From JBFWQM01 sp050249455 (GTDB lineage: Bacteria; Pseudomonadota; Alphaproteobacteria; MPNO01; VGEU01), in NCBI GenBank assembly GCA_050249455.1, contig JBFWQM010000057.1:1-25783 (forward strand): DNA of 25,783 nt. The letters run 5' to 3'. Made by a program: the position numbers and the translations under genes. Below, one piece after another: positions 7,772-17,998 of the stretch; position 1 is the stretch's first letter; every line of letters begins with the position of its first letter. The notes beneath the pieces were generated by a model. It was not told where the DNA came from and did not search any database. It saw only the letters and a list, made by a program, of their open reading frames with translations.

Positions 7772-8599
7772 GTGGATGACCCGTTCGAACTGCTCGGCGT
7801 CTCGCGCCAGGCGACGCTGAAGGAGATCAAGGACGCCTATCGCCGCCTGGCGAAGGAGCTCCACCCCGACCGCAATCCGGGCGACGACGCGGCGGCCGAG
7901 CGCTTCAAGGAAGTGAACGTCGCCTACGACATGCTCACCGACCCCGAGAAGCGCGGCCGCTACGAGCGCGAGCGGCGGGCGCGCGGTCCGATGGGCTTCA
8001 GCGGCTACTACGACGAGCCCGGCAAGCCGGGCTCGCGCCCGGTCGCGTTCGACGAGCGGTTCGGTCCCGGCGACACCGAGGCCGACCTGTTCGGCGACAT
8101 CGCCGGCAACCGGCGCGGCCGCGGCGGCACCTCGATGTGGGTCGACGGCGCCGACATGGCGGAGTTCGTGAAGGTGCCGTTCATCGACGCCGCCCTCGGC
8201 GTGGTGCTCCCGCTGTCGCTCATGCACGGCCGCAGCATCGAGGTGCCGGTCCCGCCCGGCGTGCGCGACGGCGACACCATCACGATCACCGGCATGGGCT
8301 TCCCCGGCTTCGGCGGCGGCAAGCCGGGCGACCTCAACGTCATCGTGCAGGTCCAGCCGCATCCGGTGCTGCGCCGCGACGGGTTCGACGTGTGCATGGC
8401 GCTGGCGCTGCCGGCCGCCGAGCTCGCGGCGGGCGCGCGCGTCATGGTGCCGGGCATCGGCGGCGACCAGGGCGTCGAGATCGCCGCCGGCAGCACGCCC
8501 GGCGACATCGTCCGGCTGGAAGGCATGGGCTTCCGCGACCCGGTGTCCGGCCGGCGCGGCGATCAGGTCATCACGCTCGCTGCCCGCGACGACACCTGA
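7772..8599 (+). CDS. DnaJ-class co-chaperone without zinc finger (CbpA-like)
   Basis: A 275-residue J-domain protein that would stimulate an Hsp70 (DnaK) ATPase and deliver substrates. The J domain spans about residues 3-67 with the HPD motif at 31-33 and the usual QATLKEIKDAYRRLAKELHPD helix II. A Gly/charged linker (70-130) follows, then the C-terminal substrate-binding beta domains (about 134-270) with VPPGVRDGDTITITGMG and KPGDLNVIVQVQPHPVLRRDG. There are no CxxCxGxG repeats, so this is the class B (DjlA/CbpA-like) arrangement, not DnaJ proper. The start is GTG at 7772, behind a sigma70-like promoter. The VIT-type transporter follows 17 bases after the stop, so the two are likely co-transcribed. 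Confidence 0.88.
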   Translation: MDDPFELLGVSRQATLKEIKDAYRRLAKELHPDRNPGDDAAAERFKEVNVAYDMLTDPEKRGRYERERRARGPMGFSGYYDEPGKPGSRPVAFDERFGPGDTEADLFGDIAGNRRGRGGTSMWVDGADMAEFVKVPFIDAALGVVLPLSLMHGRSIEVPVPPGVRDGDTITITGMGFPGFGGGKPGDLNVIVQVQPHPVLRRDGFDVCMALALPAAELAAGARVMVPGIGGDQGVEIAAGSTPGDIVRLEGMGFRDPVSGRRGDQVITLAARDDT

Positions 8600-8616
8600 T
8601 CCGCGGGTACCGCCGC

Positions 8617-9336
8617 ATGGCGACCGAGCACGGTCATTCACCTGCCGAGATCGCACGGCGCATCGCCGACGGCCCGCGGGCGAGCTATCTGCGCGACTGG
8701 GTCTACGGCGCCATCGACGGCGCGGTGACGACGTTCACCGTCGTCGCCGGCGCGCTCGGCGCGGAGCTGTCGGCGCGCACCGTCCTGATCATCGGCATCG
8801 TCAACATCCTGGCCGACGGCTTCTCGATGGCGGTTGGCAATGTCAGCGCGACGCGCACCGAGCGCGAGCGCGGCGAGCACCTGCGCGCGGTGGAGGCGCG
8901 CCATATCGCGGAGCACCCGGAGGGCGAGCGCGAGGAGGTGCGCCAGATCTACCGCGCGAAGGGATTCGCCGGCGATGACCTGGAGCGCGCGGTCGACGTG
9001 GTGACCGCGGAGCACGAGCGCTGGATCGAGGCGATGGTGCGCGAGGAGTACGGCGAGGCGGGCACGCACCGCTCGGCGACGCGGGCCGCGGTCGCGACCT
9101 TCGCCGCCTTCGCGCTCGCCGGCGCGGTGCCGCTGGCCCCGTTCGTGCTGGGCATCGCCGCGCCGCAGGCCTGGGCGGCGGTCGCGACCGCCGTCGCCTT
9201 CTTCGCCATCGGCGCGCTCAAGAGCGCCTGGTCGCCGCGCCCGTGGTGGCGTGCCGGCCTGGAGACGCTCGCCATCGGCGCCGCCGCCGCCGCCATCGCC
9301 TACGGCGCCGGCGCCCTGATCGCGCGGGTGGTGTGA
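8617..9336 (+). CDS. VIT1/CCC1-family iron/manganese transporter
   Basis: A 239-residue inner-membrane protein of the vacuolar-iron-transporter family, which moves Fe2+ or Mn2+ out of the cytoplasm. Membrane segment 1 contains DGAVTTFTVVAGALGA (34-49). Segment 2 contains NILADGFSMAVGNVSATRTERE (63-84). A Glu/His-rich cytoplasmic helical domain (about 85-150; EREEVRQIY, EHERWIEAMVREEYG) supplies the presumed metal-binding acidic residues. Three more hydrophobic segments follow (157-180, 185-203, 213-236). There is no N-terminal ferritin-like domain, so it is not an MbfA fusion. The ATG at 8617 lies 17 bases after the DnaJ-class stop. Its end faces pgi with only 37 bases between stops. Confidence 0.9.
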   Translation: MATEHGHSPAEIARRIADGPRASYLRDWVYGAIDGAVTTFTVVAGALGAELSARTVLIIGIVNILADGFSMAVGNVSATRTERERGEHLRAVEARHIAEHPEGEREEVRQIYRAKGFAGDDLERAVDVVTAEHERWIEAMVREEYGEAGTHRSATRAAVATFAAFALAGAVPLAPFVLGIAAPQAWAAVATAVAFFAIGALKSAWSPRPWWRAGLETLAIGAAAAAIAYGAGALIARVV

Positions 9337-9373
9337 GGGCGCCATCCAGGCGGCCTCCGAACCATCGGCGCGC

Positions 9374-11016
<1,643 letters not shown>

Positions 11017-11020
<4 letters not shown>

Positions 11021-11739
11021 CGCTCCTGGCGGGTGAGGACCTCGACGCTGCGGCGGCGGCCGACCAGCACCACGTCGGCCATGCCGACGAACAGCCCGTG
11101 CTCCAGCACGCCGGGAATGGCGTCGAGCTGCGCGGCCAGCGTCGCGGGATCGTCGATGGCGCCGAACGCGCAGTCCATGATGTAGCCGCCGCCGTCGGTG
11201 CGGAACGGGATGCCGCCCTCGCCGCGGCGGAGAACGGGGGCGATGCCGAGCGCGGCGATGCTTTCCTTCACCGGCCGCCAGGCGAAGACCGACACCTCGA
11301 CCGGCAGCGGGAAGGCGCCCAGCCGCGGCACCATCTTGCGCGAGTCCACGACGATCACCAGCCGCCCGCTGACGGCCGCCGCCACCTTCTCGCGCAGCAG
11401 CGCGCCGCCGCCGCCCTTGATCAGGTCGAGCGCCGGGCTGACCTCGTCGGCGCCGTCGATGGTGAGGTCGATCTTCGGACAGTCGTCGAGCGTCGTCAGC
11501 GGGATGCCGACCATCTCCGCCGCGCGCCGGGTGCGTTCGGAGGTCGGCACCGCGCGCACCTTCAGGCCGCGGCGCACCCGTTCGCCCAGCAGGCGGATCA
11601 TCTGCTCGGCGGTGGAGCCGGTGCCGAGGCCGAGCACCATGCCGTCCTCGACGTATTCGAGCGACTTCTCGGCGGCAAGCCGCTTCTCGACCTCGTGGTC
11701 GGGCAGGCGCTGCGCCGGCCGCTTGCGCTCAGCCGCCAT
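11017..11739 (-). CDS. rpiA: Ribose-5-phosphate isomerase A
   Basis: A 240-residue type A ribose-5-phosphate isomerase of the non-oxidative pentose phosphate pathway. Landmarks are GLGTGST (37-43, phosphate loop), TIDGADE (93-99, catalytic acids) and KGGGGALLREK (108-118, catalytic Lys and Glu). FVGMADVVLVG lies near the C-terminus. I chose the ATG at 11739, which gives the normal length; an in-frame upstream ATG at 11814 would add 25 residues that overlap the photolyase gene and have no family counterpart. The start overlaps the photolyase stop by 11 bases, and its stop overlaps the pgi start by 4. Confidence 0.96.
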
Positions 11740-13117
11740 GTTCGTCACGCACCAGACGGTCGACGAGGTCGAGATAGGCCGCCATGTCGTATTTCCGATC
11801 GAGGCCCGCGGCATTCATGTAGCGTACCGTACCGAAGACCGGCCGCTCCGGCCAGGGACGATCGTGCAGCCCGAAGCACCACGCGACGTTGGCGTAGGAG
11901 TTGGCATCGCGGCCGTCGAGGAAATAGCGGTTGTTGAGGGACAGCAGCGTCGCGAACGCGGTTTCGGGATCGCCGCTCCATTCGATCACCTTCTTGCCCC
12001 AGTACATGCGCATCGTGTTGTGCATGAAGCCGGTGTGCGTCATTTCGCGCATCGCGGCGTTCCAGTAGGGGTCGTGCGTCTGCGCCGCCGCCAGGGTCTC
12101 GCGGTCGTAGAGATGGGAGCGCTTGTCGCCGCGGTGCGCGGCCAGGGTGGCGCGCGCCCACGCCGGCACGCCGGCATAGCGGTCGTAGGCCTCCGTGTGC
12201 GCGACGAAGTTCGCCGCCAGCTCGCGGCGCACCACGAGCTCGTCGAGGAACTTCTCGCGCGCCGCCGGCGGCGCGTCGGCGGCCTCGACCGAGAGCGCGA
12301 CCTCCAGCGCCGCGATGTGGCCGAAATGGAGGTACGGGCTGAGGAACGAGGACGTCTCCGCCCCCGGTTCGGCGCGGCCGTCGGCGTAGGCCGGCAAGTG
12401 CTCGGCGACGAAGGTTGCCAGGCGCGAACGGGCCGCGGCCGTTCCACCCTTGAATCGGCGCACCGGCGGGACGCCGTCATCCAGCCGCAGCGCCTTCATC
12501 GGGCCGCCGGCGTCGGCGACGTCGATGTCGTCGGCCTGCCCGTCGAGGTCGAGCCCGCGGCCGTCCCGCCTCGCCGTGGTCTCCGCCAGCGGCGCCAGGT
12601 ATCCCGGCAGCGCCCGCATCACCCGGGGGCGCAGCGTCCGCGCGGCGACCTCCGCGCGCGTCGAGGCGGCGTCGAGCGGCACGACCACGCCGGTCACGAT
12701 CTCGACCGCCGCGCACGGCGCACCGTCCGCGACCCGGCGGCGCCACTGCCGCTGCAGCGGCAGCGCGCTGTCGTCGCAGACGACAAGGGCCGCCTTGCGC
12801 GCCAGCCGCAGCGCCACGTCGTCCGGCCGCCCGCGGCGGACAACGAACCGGACGCCGCGATCGGCGAGCGTCGCCGCGGTCTCCGACAGGCCCTGCAGCA
12901 TGAAGGCGTAGTGCCTGGCGTTCGCGTCCGGATAGTCCGCCGTCAGCCCGAACGCGGCGACGACCGGCAGGCGGCGGGCGTTGGCCTCGCGCACCGCATA
13001 TTCGAGCGCGTGGTTGCAGGCGGCGCGCTGCGCCTCCTGCATCCAGTAGAGCACATAGCCGCCATCCCGCGCCGCCGGCGCGGCGTTGAGCGTGCGGATG
13101 CGGGCGTCCTGGATCAC
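11729..13117 (-). CDS. phr: Class II CPD photolyase
   Basis: A 462-residue deoxyribodipyrimidine photolyase that splits UV-induced cyclobutane dimers using light and FADH-. Class II is indicated by VLYWMQEAQRAACNHALEYA at the start of the N-terminal antenna domain. Class II also fits FLDELVVRREL (290-300) and the block HDPYWNAAMREM...HNTMRMYWGKK (348-376), followed by NRYFLDGRDANSYANVAW (396-413). SSFLSPYLHFGHIA (256-269) belongs to the FAD-binding region. The start is GTG at 13117, with no clear Shine-Dalgarno sequence. It heads a compact operon in which rpiA and pgi follow with overlapping ends. Class II enzymes are less common in bacteria than class I. Confidence 0.95.
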   Translation of the reverse strand: MIQDARIRTLNAAPAARDGGYVLYWMQEAQRAACNHALEYAVREANARRLPVVAAFGLTADYPDANARHYAFMLQGLSETAATLADRGVRFVVRRGRPDDVALRLARKAALVVCDDSALPLQRQWRRRVADGAPCAAVEIVTGVVVPLDAASTRAEVAARTLRPRVMRALPGYLAPLAETTARRDGRGLDLDGQADDIDVADAGGPMKALRLDDGVPPVRRFKGGTAAARSRLATFVAEHLPAYADGRAEPGAETSSFLSPYLHFGHIAALEVALSVEAADAPPAAREKFLDELVVRRELAANFVAHTEAYDRYAGVPAWARATLAAHRGDKRSHLYDRETLAAAQTHDPYWNAAMREMTHTGFMHNTMRMYWGKKVIEWSGDPETAFATLLSLNNRYFLDGRDANSYANVAWCFGLHDRPWPERPVFGTVRYMNAAGLDRKYDMAAYLDLVDRLVRDEHGG

Positions 13118-13164
13118 GGGGCAATCTGATGGGTGGCGACCGCCCGTTGGTACGCGCGCGGCAC

Positions 13165-13189
13165 GGCCGGCGCAAGCGTGGCGCCGGCC
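13165..13189 (-). other. Hairpin behind the hibernation-factor gene
   Basis: GGCCGGCGC (13165-13173) and GCGCCGGCC (13181-13189) form a perfect 9-bp stem with a 7-base loop, 22 bases after the hpf stop in its reading direction. No T-run follows, so it may be a transcript-end structure but not a convincing intrinsic terminator. The GTG start of the photolyase lies about 50 bases further on. Confidence 0.35.
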
Positions 13190-13210
13190 ATCACAACGAA
13201 GACAGAGCCG

Positions 13211-13567
13211 CTATTCGCCGCGCTCGGCGTGGGTCTTCACGTCGCCGCGCTGCCGGCGCGCGCGGTCTTCGAGCTGGCGCTCCATCGCGTCGAAGGCGTC
13301 GCGCACGGCGACCATGATGTCCTCGTGGGCGTGGTCCTGGCCGGGCTCGCGGTTGACCACGATGTCGCCGCCGGGGACGCGCACGTCGAGCCGGATGCTG
13401 TAGATTCTGCCCTTGTGCTGGTGGCGGTGCGGCGCCTCGACGACCGCGGTGCAGTGGCCGATGCGCGGGTGGAACCGCTCCAGCCGCGCGGTGCGTTCGC
13501 GCACCCTGGCTTCGACGGCGGGGGAAGGGTCGATGCCCTTGAAGGTGATGTCGAGCGGTATCGCCAT
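13211..13567 (-). CDS. hpf: Short ribosome hibernation promoting factor (HPF/RaiA family)
   Basis: A 118-residue protein of the sigma-54-modulation / ribosome-associated inhibitor family, which binds the 30S decoding region in stationary phase. MAIPLDITFKGIDPSPAVEARVRERTARL and the following strands (GHCTAVVEAPHRHQHKGRIYSIRLDVRVPGG), with the helix HEDIMVAVRDAFDAMERQLED (81-101), match the beta-alpha-beta-beta-beta-alpha fold. The C-terminal dimerisation domain of long HPF is absent. Many alphaproteobacteria have the long form, so this may be an additional copy. The ATG at 13567 is preceded by AGGAGA; an upstream in-frame ATG at 13600 is less likely. It is divergent from the Rid-family gene. 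Confidence 0.88.
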   Translation of the reverse strand: MAIPLDITFKGIDPSPAVEARVRERTARLERFHPRIGHCTAVVEAPHRHQHKGRIYSIRLDVRVPGGDIVVNREPGQDHAHEDIMVAVRDAFDAMERQLEDRARRQRGDVKTHAERGE

Positions 13568-13644
13568 GTCGTTTTCTCCTGCACGCGCCTGACCCTGCAT
13601 AGGCGGCGCGGCGGATCGGCGCCTTAACCTCGATCAGGGGTGGC

Positions 13645-13674
13645 TTGCCAAGCGCGGAACCCGCGCCGTAGGCT
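13645..13674 (+). promoter_or_regulatory. Possible sigma70-like promoter upstream of the Rid-family gene
   Basis: TTGCCA (13645-13650) and TAGGCT (13669-13674) are separated by 18 bases, in the 140-base region between two divergent genes. The -35 element is fair and the -10 element weak. The predicted start would be about 30 bases before the Rid-family ATG, with its GGAGGGGAGG ribosome binding site between. Confidence 0.25.
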
Positions 13675-13707
13675 CTCGCCAGCCACGGCGACGGAGGGGA
13701 GGCCGCC

Positions 13708-14100
13708 ATGAAGCGCACGCACCACAAGGGCGACGCACAGCAGAAGCGGGCGTATTCGCCCGCGGTCGTCACCGAGGGCGGCCGGATCGTGTGGATCGCC
13801 GGCCACACCGGCGCGGTGGACGACGCCGGCAGGTCGCTGTCGGGCGACTTCGACGCGCAGGTGCGCCAGACCTTCCGCAACATGGAGAAGACGCTGGCGA
13901 TCGCCGGCGCGACCCTGAAGGACATCGTCACCATGACGGTCTTCATCAAGGACCCGCGGCTGTCCACCCGCTTCACCGAGCTGCGCCTCGATATCCTGAA
14001 GGACGACTTCCCGGCCAGCGCGCTGATCACAGTGTTCGGCTTCGCGCAGCCCGAGATGATGGTCGAGATCCAGGGCATCGCGGTGATCGCCGAAGGCTGA
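13708..14100 (+). CDS. Rid/YjgF-family protein lacking the imine-deaminase arginine
   Basis: A 130-residue member of the RidA/YjgF/YER057c family, usually a trimer with ligand sites between subunits. AGHTGAVDDAGRSLSGDFDAQVRQTFRNMEKTLAIAGATLKDIVTMTVFIKD and the ending MMVEIQGIAVIAEG show the fold. In RidA proper the motif after FPA is Arg-Ser and the Arg binds the imine substrate. Here the segment is FPASALITV (101-109), so that Arg is Ser104. It therefore belongs to another Rid subgroup, and 2-iminobutanoate deaminase activity is not expected. A strong GGAGGGGAGG precedes the ATG at 13708. The HerA-like gene begins 5 bases after the stop. Confidence 0.85.
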   Translation: MKRTHHKGDAQQKRAYSPAVVTEGGRIVWIAGHTGAVDDAGRSLSGDFDAQVRQTFRNMEKTLAIAGATLKDIVTMTVFIKDPRLSTRFTELRLDILKDDFPASALITVFGFAQPEMMVEIQGIAVIAEG

Positions 14101-14105
14101 GCCCG

Positions 14106-15698
14106 ATGGCCGATCCGCGCGGCATCTTCCTCGGCAGGGGCGACCCGGACCCCTGGCTCGACCTGCGCTACGCCAACCGGCACGGCCTGATCGCCGGGGC
14201 GACCGGCACCGGCAAGACCGTCACCCTGCAATGCCTGGCGGAGGGGTTCTCGGCCGCCGGCGTGCCGGTGTTCTGTGCCGACGTGAAGGGAGACCTGGCC
14301 GGCTTGTCGCAGGCCGGCACGCCGGCGCCGCGGCTGGTCGAGCGGGCGAAGGCCATCGGGCTCGACGGCTACGCCAACCGCGCCTTTCCGGTCGTGCTGT
14401 GGGACGTGTTCGGGCGCCAGGGCCACCCCGTCCGCACCACGGTGTCGGAGATGGGGCCGGTGCTGCTGTCGCGGCTGCTGGAGCTCACCGAGGCGCAGGA
14501 AGGCGCGCTCAACGTCGCCTTCAAGCTGGCCGACGAGGAGGGGCTCCTCGTCCTCGACCTCAAGGACCTGCGCGCCCTGCTGGAACATGTCGGCAGGAAC
14601 GCCGCCGCGCTGGCGATGAGCCACGGCAGCGTGTCGAAGGCGACCCTGGGCGCGATCCAGCGCCGTCTCCTGGTGCTGGAGCAGCAGGGGGCGGATGCCT
14701 TCTTCGGCGAGCCGGCGCTCGACATCGAGGACCTGATGCTGGTGACGCCGCAGGGCGTCGGCGCGGTCAACATCCTGGCGGCGTCGGAGCTGATCCGCAG
14801 CCCGCGGCTCTACGCGACGGTGCTGCTGTGGCTGCTCGCCGAGCTGTTCGAGGACCTGCCCGAGATGGGCGACCTGGAGAAGCCGAAGCTGGTCTTCTTC
14901 TTCGACGAGGCGCACCTCCTGTTCGACGACGCGCCGAAGGCGCTGGTCGACCAGGTGGAGCAGGTGGTCCGCCTGATCCGCTCCAAGGGGGTCGGCGTCT
15001 ACTTCGTGACGCAGAGCCCGCTCGACGTGCCGGAGGAGGTGCTGGGCCAGCTCGGCAACCGGGTCCAGCACGCGCTGCGGGCGTTCACCCCGCGCGACCA
15101 ACGCGCGGTGAGGACGGCGGCGGAGACATTCCGCCCGAACCCCAGGCTCGACGTCGCGCGCGCCATCACCGAGCTCGCGGTCGGCGAGGCGCTGGTCTCG
15201 ACCCTGGAGGAGAAGGGCGTGCCGGGCATCGTGCGCCGCACCCTGATCGTGCCGCCGGCCTCGCGGCTGGGAACCATCACGGCGGAGGAGCGCCAGGCGG
15301 TGATGGCGCAAGGCCCGCTCGCCGGCCGCTACGACACGCCGGTCGACCGCGAGTCGGCCTATGAGCTGCTGGTCGCCCGCCATGCCGAGGCGCCGCCGCC
15401 GCCGCCGATGCCGCCCGCTCCCGACAGCGGCCCGTGGGGCGGCACACCGCAGCGGCGCACCCCGTCCGCCGATGCGCCGCCGCCCGGCGGCGCTTGGCCG
15501 CCGCAGCCGCGGCCGGTGCCGCGCACCCTTCCGCCGCAGCCGACGCCGGCGTCGCGGCCAAGCCGGGCGCGGCTGCCGGAATCGCCGATGGAGGCGATGG
15601 CGAAGGCGGCCGCGCGCAGCGTCGGCAGCGCGCTGGGGCGCGAGATCGTGCGCGGCGCGCTGGGCGCCCTGTTCGGCGGCCGTCGCCGGCGCTACTGA
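14106..15698 (+). CDS. yjgR: HerA-like ATPase of the YjgR/DUF853 family
   Basis: A 530-residue P-loop ATPase. Walker A is GATGTGKT (31-38) and Walker B is KLVFFFDEAH (261-270). A further conserved stretch, IRSKGVGVYFVTQSPLDVPEEVLGQLGNRVQHALRAFTP (291-329), resembles the sensor/arginine region of HerA/FtsK-type motors. Residues 429-488 form a Pro-rich, probably disordered linker. The conserved family tail follows (SPMEAMAKAAARSVGSALGREIVRGALGALFGG). The cellular role of YjgR proteins is not established. The start at 14106 fits the family N-terminus (GIFLGRG) and lies 5 bases after the Rid-family stop, so the two are co-transcribed. The last 7 bases overlap the convergent MFS gene. Confidence 0.92.
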   Translation: MADPRGIFLGRGDPDPWLDLRYANRHGLIAGATGTGKTVTLQCLAEGFSAAGVPVFCADVKGDLAGLSQAGTPAPRLVERAKAIGLDGYANRAFPVVLWDVFGRQGHPVRTTVSEMGPVLLSRLLELTEAQEGALNVAFKLADEEGLLVLDLKDLRALLEHVGRNAAALAMSHGSVSKATLGAIQRRLLVLEQQGADAFFGEPALDIEDLMLVTPQGVGAVNILAASELIRSPRLYATVLLWLLAELFEDLPEMGDLEKPKLVFFFDEAHLLFDDAPKALVDQVEQVVRLIRSKGVGVYFVTQSPLDVPEEVLGQLGNRVQHALRAFTPRDQRAVRTAAETFRPNPRLDVARAITELAVGEALVSTLEEKGVPGIVRRTLIVPPASRLGTITAEERQAVMAQGPLAGRYDTPVDRESAYELLVARHAEAPPPPPMPPAPDSGPWGGTPQRRTPSADAPPPGGAWPPQPRPVPRTLPPQPTPASRPSRARLPESPMEAMAKAAARSVGSALGREIVRGALGALFGGRRRRY

Positions 15699-16963
15699 GG
15701 CGGCCTCTCCGCCGCCAGCTCCGGCTCGGCCTTAGCCGGCTCCTCCTCGCCGCGCGGGTCGAGCTCGGCGACCGCGGGGGAGGTCTCGGGTACGGTGACG
15801 AACGGCTCGCGCAGGTCGGTCGGCACCGGGCCGCGCCGGGTCATCCGCCAACCGACGAAGCCCGCGAACAGCAGCGCCGACAGCCCAGAATAGGCGAACA
15901 GGCCGGGCGGCCCCATCAGCTCCATCGCCCCGGTCGCCATCGGCGGGCCGATCATCGAGCCGGCGGCCCACACCAGCAGCAGGTTGGTGATCAGCACCAC
16001 GATGCGGTCGGGCGGCGCGTGGTCGCTGACATGGGCGAGGCAGATCGCGTAGAGCGACAGCGCGAACGCGCCCCACAGCATGAACAGCGCCATCAGCAGC
16101 CAGGGCGGTCCGTCGCCGGCCGCGACGATCGCGCCCGACACCGCCGCGGTGGCGACCGAGATGCCCACGATCACCCGCCGCCGGTCGATCCGGTCGGACA
16201 GCCAGCCGAGCGGCCACTGGAACAGCAGGCTGCCGACCTGCATCAGCGCGAGCAGGACGGCGATGTCGCTCGGCGTCATGCCGAGGTCGGTGCCGTAGAG
16301 CGGCGTCAGGCCGATCACCGCCACGTTCGTGATGCCGGCGACCACCGCGCCCATGACGCCGGCCGGCGCCACCCGGAACAGCTCGCGCGGGTCCATCGTG
16401 TTGACCGCGGGCACCTTGGGGCTGGTCATGCGCGTCATCGCGATCGGGATCAGCGAAACGGAGAATGCCGCGCCTGCGATCATGAACAGGCCCAGCCCGC
16501 CGATGTCGCCGGCCGCCACCAGGAGCTGGCCCGAGGCGAAGCTCAGCCGGTTGAAGATCATGTAGAAGCTGATCACCCGGCCGCGCGCGGCGGCGGTGGT
16601 GCGGTCGGACAGCCAGCTTTCGGTGACCGTGAACAGCCCGGCCGAGCAGTAGCCCAGCATGACGCGCAGGAACGTCCACATCGTCGCATCCACCAGCATC
16701 GCGAACGACAGGGTGGTGATCGAGGCGGCGGCGGCGAACACCGCGAAGGCGCGGATGTGGCCGATCTCGCGGATCAGGCGCGACACGGTCAGGCAGCCGA
16801 TGAAGAAGCCGACCGAATGTCCCGTCACCACGATGCCGACCGCGAACGGCGAGAAACCGGCGTGCGCCATGCGCAGCGGCAGGAAGGTGCCGAACAGCCC
16901 GTTGGCGACCTGCAGCGCCACCGCGGCCATCACGATGGCGAGGACGGCGAGATAGGGGTTCAC
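15692..16963 (-). CDS. MFS transporter (YcaD-like)
   Basis: A 423-residue, twelve-helix major facilitator superfamily transporter. The cytoplasmic loop after helix 2 reads SRLIREIGHIRAF (motif A region). Helices 4-5 carry MLGYCSAGLFTVTESWLSDRTTAAARGRVISFYM, and the second half has QWPLGWLSDRIDRRRVIVG. ESWLSD and the QWPxGWLSDRxDRR block recall the YcaD-type group. The C-terminal 40 residues are acidic, Pro-rich and cytoplasmic. The substrate is unknown. It is convergent with the HerA-like gene (7-base overlap) and divergent from the LOG-like gene across 132 bases, in which I see no convincing promoter pair. Confidence 0.88.
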   Translation of the reverse strand: MNPYLAVLAIVMAAVALQVANGLFGTFLPLRMAHAGFSPFAVGIVVTGHSVGFFIGCLTVSRLIREIGHIRAFAVFAAAASITTLSFAMLVDATMWTFLRVMLGYCSAGLFTVTESWLSDRTTAAARGRVISFYMIFNRLSFASGQLLVAAGDIGGLGLFMIAGAAFSVSLIPIAMTRMTSPKVPAVNTMDPRELFRVAPAGVMGAVVAGITNVAVIGLTPLYGTDLGMTPSDIAVLLALMQVGSLLFQWPLGWLSDRIDRRRVIVGISVATAAVSGAIVAAGDGPPWLLMALFMLWGAFALSLYAICLAHVSDHAPPDRIVVLITNLLLVWAAGSMIGPPMATGAMELMGPPGLFAYSGLSALLFAGFVGWRMTRRGPVPTDLREPFVTVPETSPAVAELDPRGEEEPAKAEPELAAERPPQ

Positions 16964-17095
16964 GGACGCTCCCGGGCTTGGCGGATCACGGAAGTTCCAC
17001 GACCGACTCGCGACGGGCTCGTCGGGCGCGCATCCCCGTCAATAAACCGTTAGGGTTGCCGGGTGCAATTCAGGGTGAACGAGGATCGGACGAAG

Positions 17096-17914
17096 ATGGC
17101 CAGCAACGCACCGTTCCATCCCAAGAAAGCCTACTTGGACGCGGATTTCCTCAACAGCCCCGACGCGCGGCCGATCCGCATCCTGGCCGAGTACCTGGAG
17201 CCCCAGGAACGCTTCGACCAGCTCAAGGTCCGGGACACCATCCTGTTCTTCGGTTCCGCCCGCATCCTGTCGCGCGAGTCTGCGCTGCGCCGGCTGGAGG
17301 AGGCGAAGGCCGGGCGCGGCCACGTCGCGGCGGCCGAGCGCATGGTCGAGATGTCGCACTACTATGAGGACACCCGCACGCTCGCCCACCGGCTCACCGA
17401 ATGGTCGAAGGGGCTGAAGGGCTCCGGGCGGCGCTTCGTGGTGTGCTCCGGCGGCGGGCCGGGCATCATGGAGGCGGCCAACCGCGGCGCGTCGGAGGCG
17501 CGCGGCGACAACATCGGGTTGTGCATCTCGCTGCCGTTCGAATCCACCGGCAACGCCTTCATCACCCGCAAGCTTGCCTTCGAGTTCCACTACTTCTTCA
17601 TGCGGAAGTACTGGTTCCTCTACCTCGCCAAGGCGATGGTGATCATGCCCGGCGGCTTCGGGACGATGGACGAGTTGTTCGAGGCGCTGACCCTGATCCA
17701 GACCCGCAAGATGAAGAAGCAGCTCCCCATCGTCCTGTTCGGCACCCGCTACTGGAGCGAGGTGATGAACCTGGAGGCGATGGCGCACTGGGGCACCATC
17801 GACGAGGCCGACCTCGGCCTCGTGTTCCGCACCGATTCGGTGGACGAGGCGTTCGATTTCATCACCCGCGAGCTCGTCACCTACCACCTGGGGAGCCCCG
17901 GCCCGACCCTGTGA
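17096..17914 (+). CDS. LOG-like Rossmann-fold protein (TIGR00730 family)
   Basis: A 272-residue protein of the lysine-decarboxylase-like / LOG superfamily, whose characterised members are nucleoside-5'-monophosphate phosphoribohydrolases. The nucleotide-binding motifs are SGGGPGIMEAANRGA (118-132) and the catalytic signature PGGFGTMDELFEALTLIQTRK (185-205). It is longer than plant-type LOG proteins (about 190 residues) because of an N-terminal extension, KKAYLDADFLNSPDARPIR, found in a larger bacterial group. I chose the ATG at 17096; a GTG at 17063 would add 11 residues. The next gene starts 84 bases on, so it may be independently transcribed. Cytokinin production cannot be claimed from this sequence. 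Confidence 0.88.
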   Translation: MASNAPFHPKKAYLDADFLNSPDARPIRILAEYLEPQERFDQLKVRDTILFFGSARILSRESALRRLEEAKAGRGHVAAAERMVEMSHYYEDTRTLAHRLTEWSKGLKGSGRRFVVCSGGGPGIMEAANRGASEARGDNIGLCISLPFESTGNAFITRKLAFEFHYFFMRKYWFLYLAKAMVIMPGGFGTMDELFEALTLIQTRKMKKQLPIVLFGTRYWSEVMNLEAMAHWGTIDEADLGLVFRTDSVDEAFDFITRELVTYHLGSPGPTL

Positions 17915-17998
17915 CCGCCGCCCTGGTTGATGCCGCGCCGCCGTTGGGGCAGACTCCGCCTCAACAAGAGGCGTTCACATCACAGGGGAGGACGGCCT

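Noticed and set aside
11198..13129. Plus-strand open frame of about 640 codons opposite rpiA and the photolyase
   Set aside because: It is a shadow of two conserved minus-strand genes; high GC suppresses stop codons in the complementary frames.
13191..15383. A very long open frame (about 730 codons) on the minus strand opposite the Rid-family and HerA-like genes
   Set aside because: It lies antisense to two well-recognised genes and has the low-complexity Arg/Ala/His composition of shadow frames in GC-rich DNA. Only its end coincides with sequence around hpf, in a different frame.
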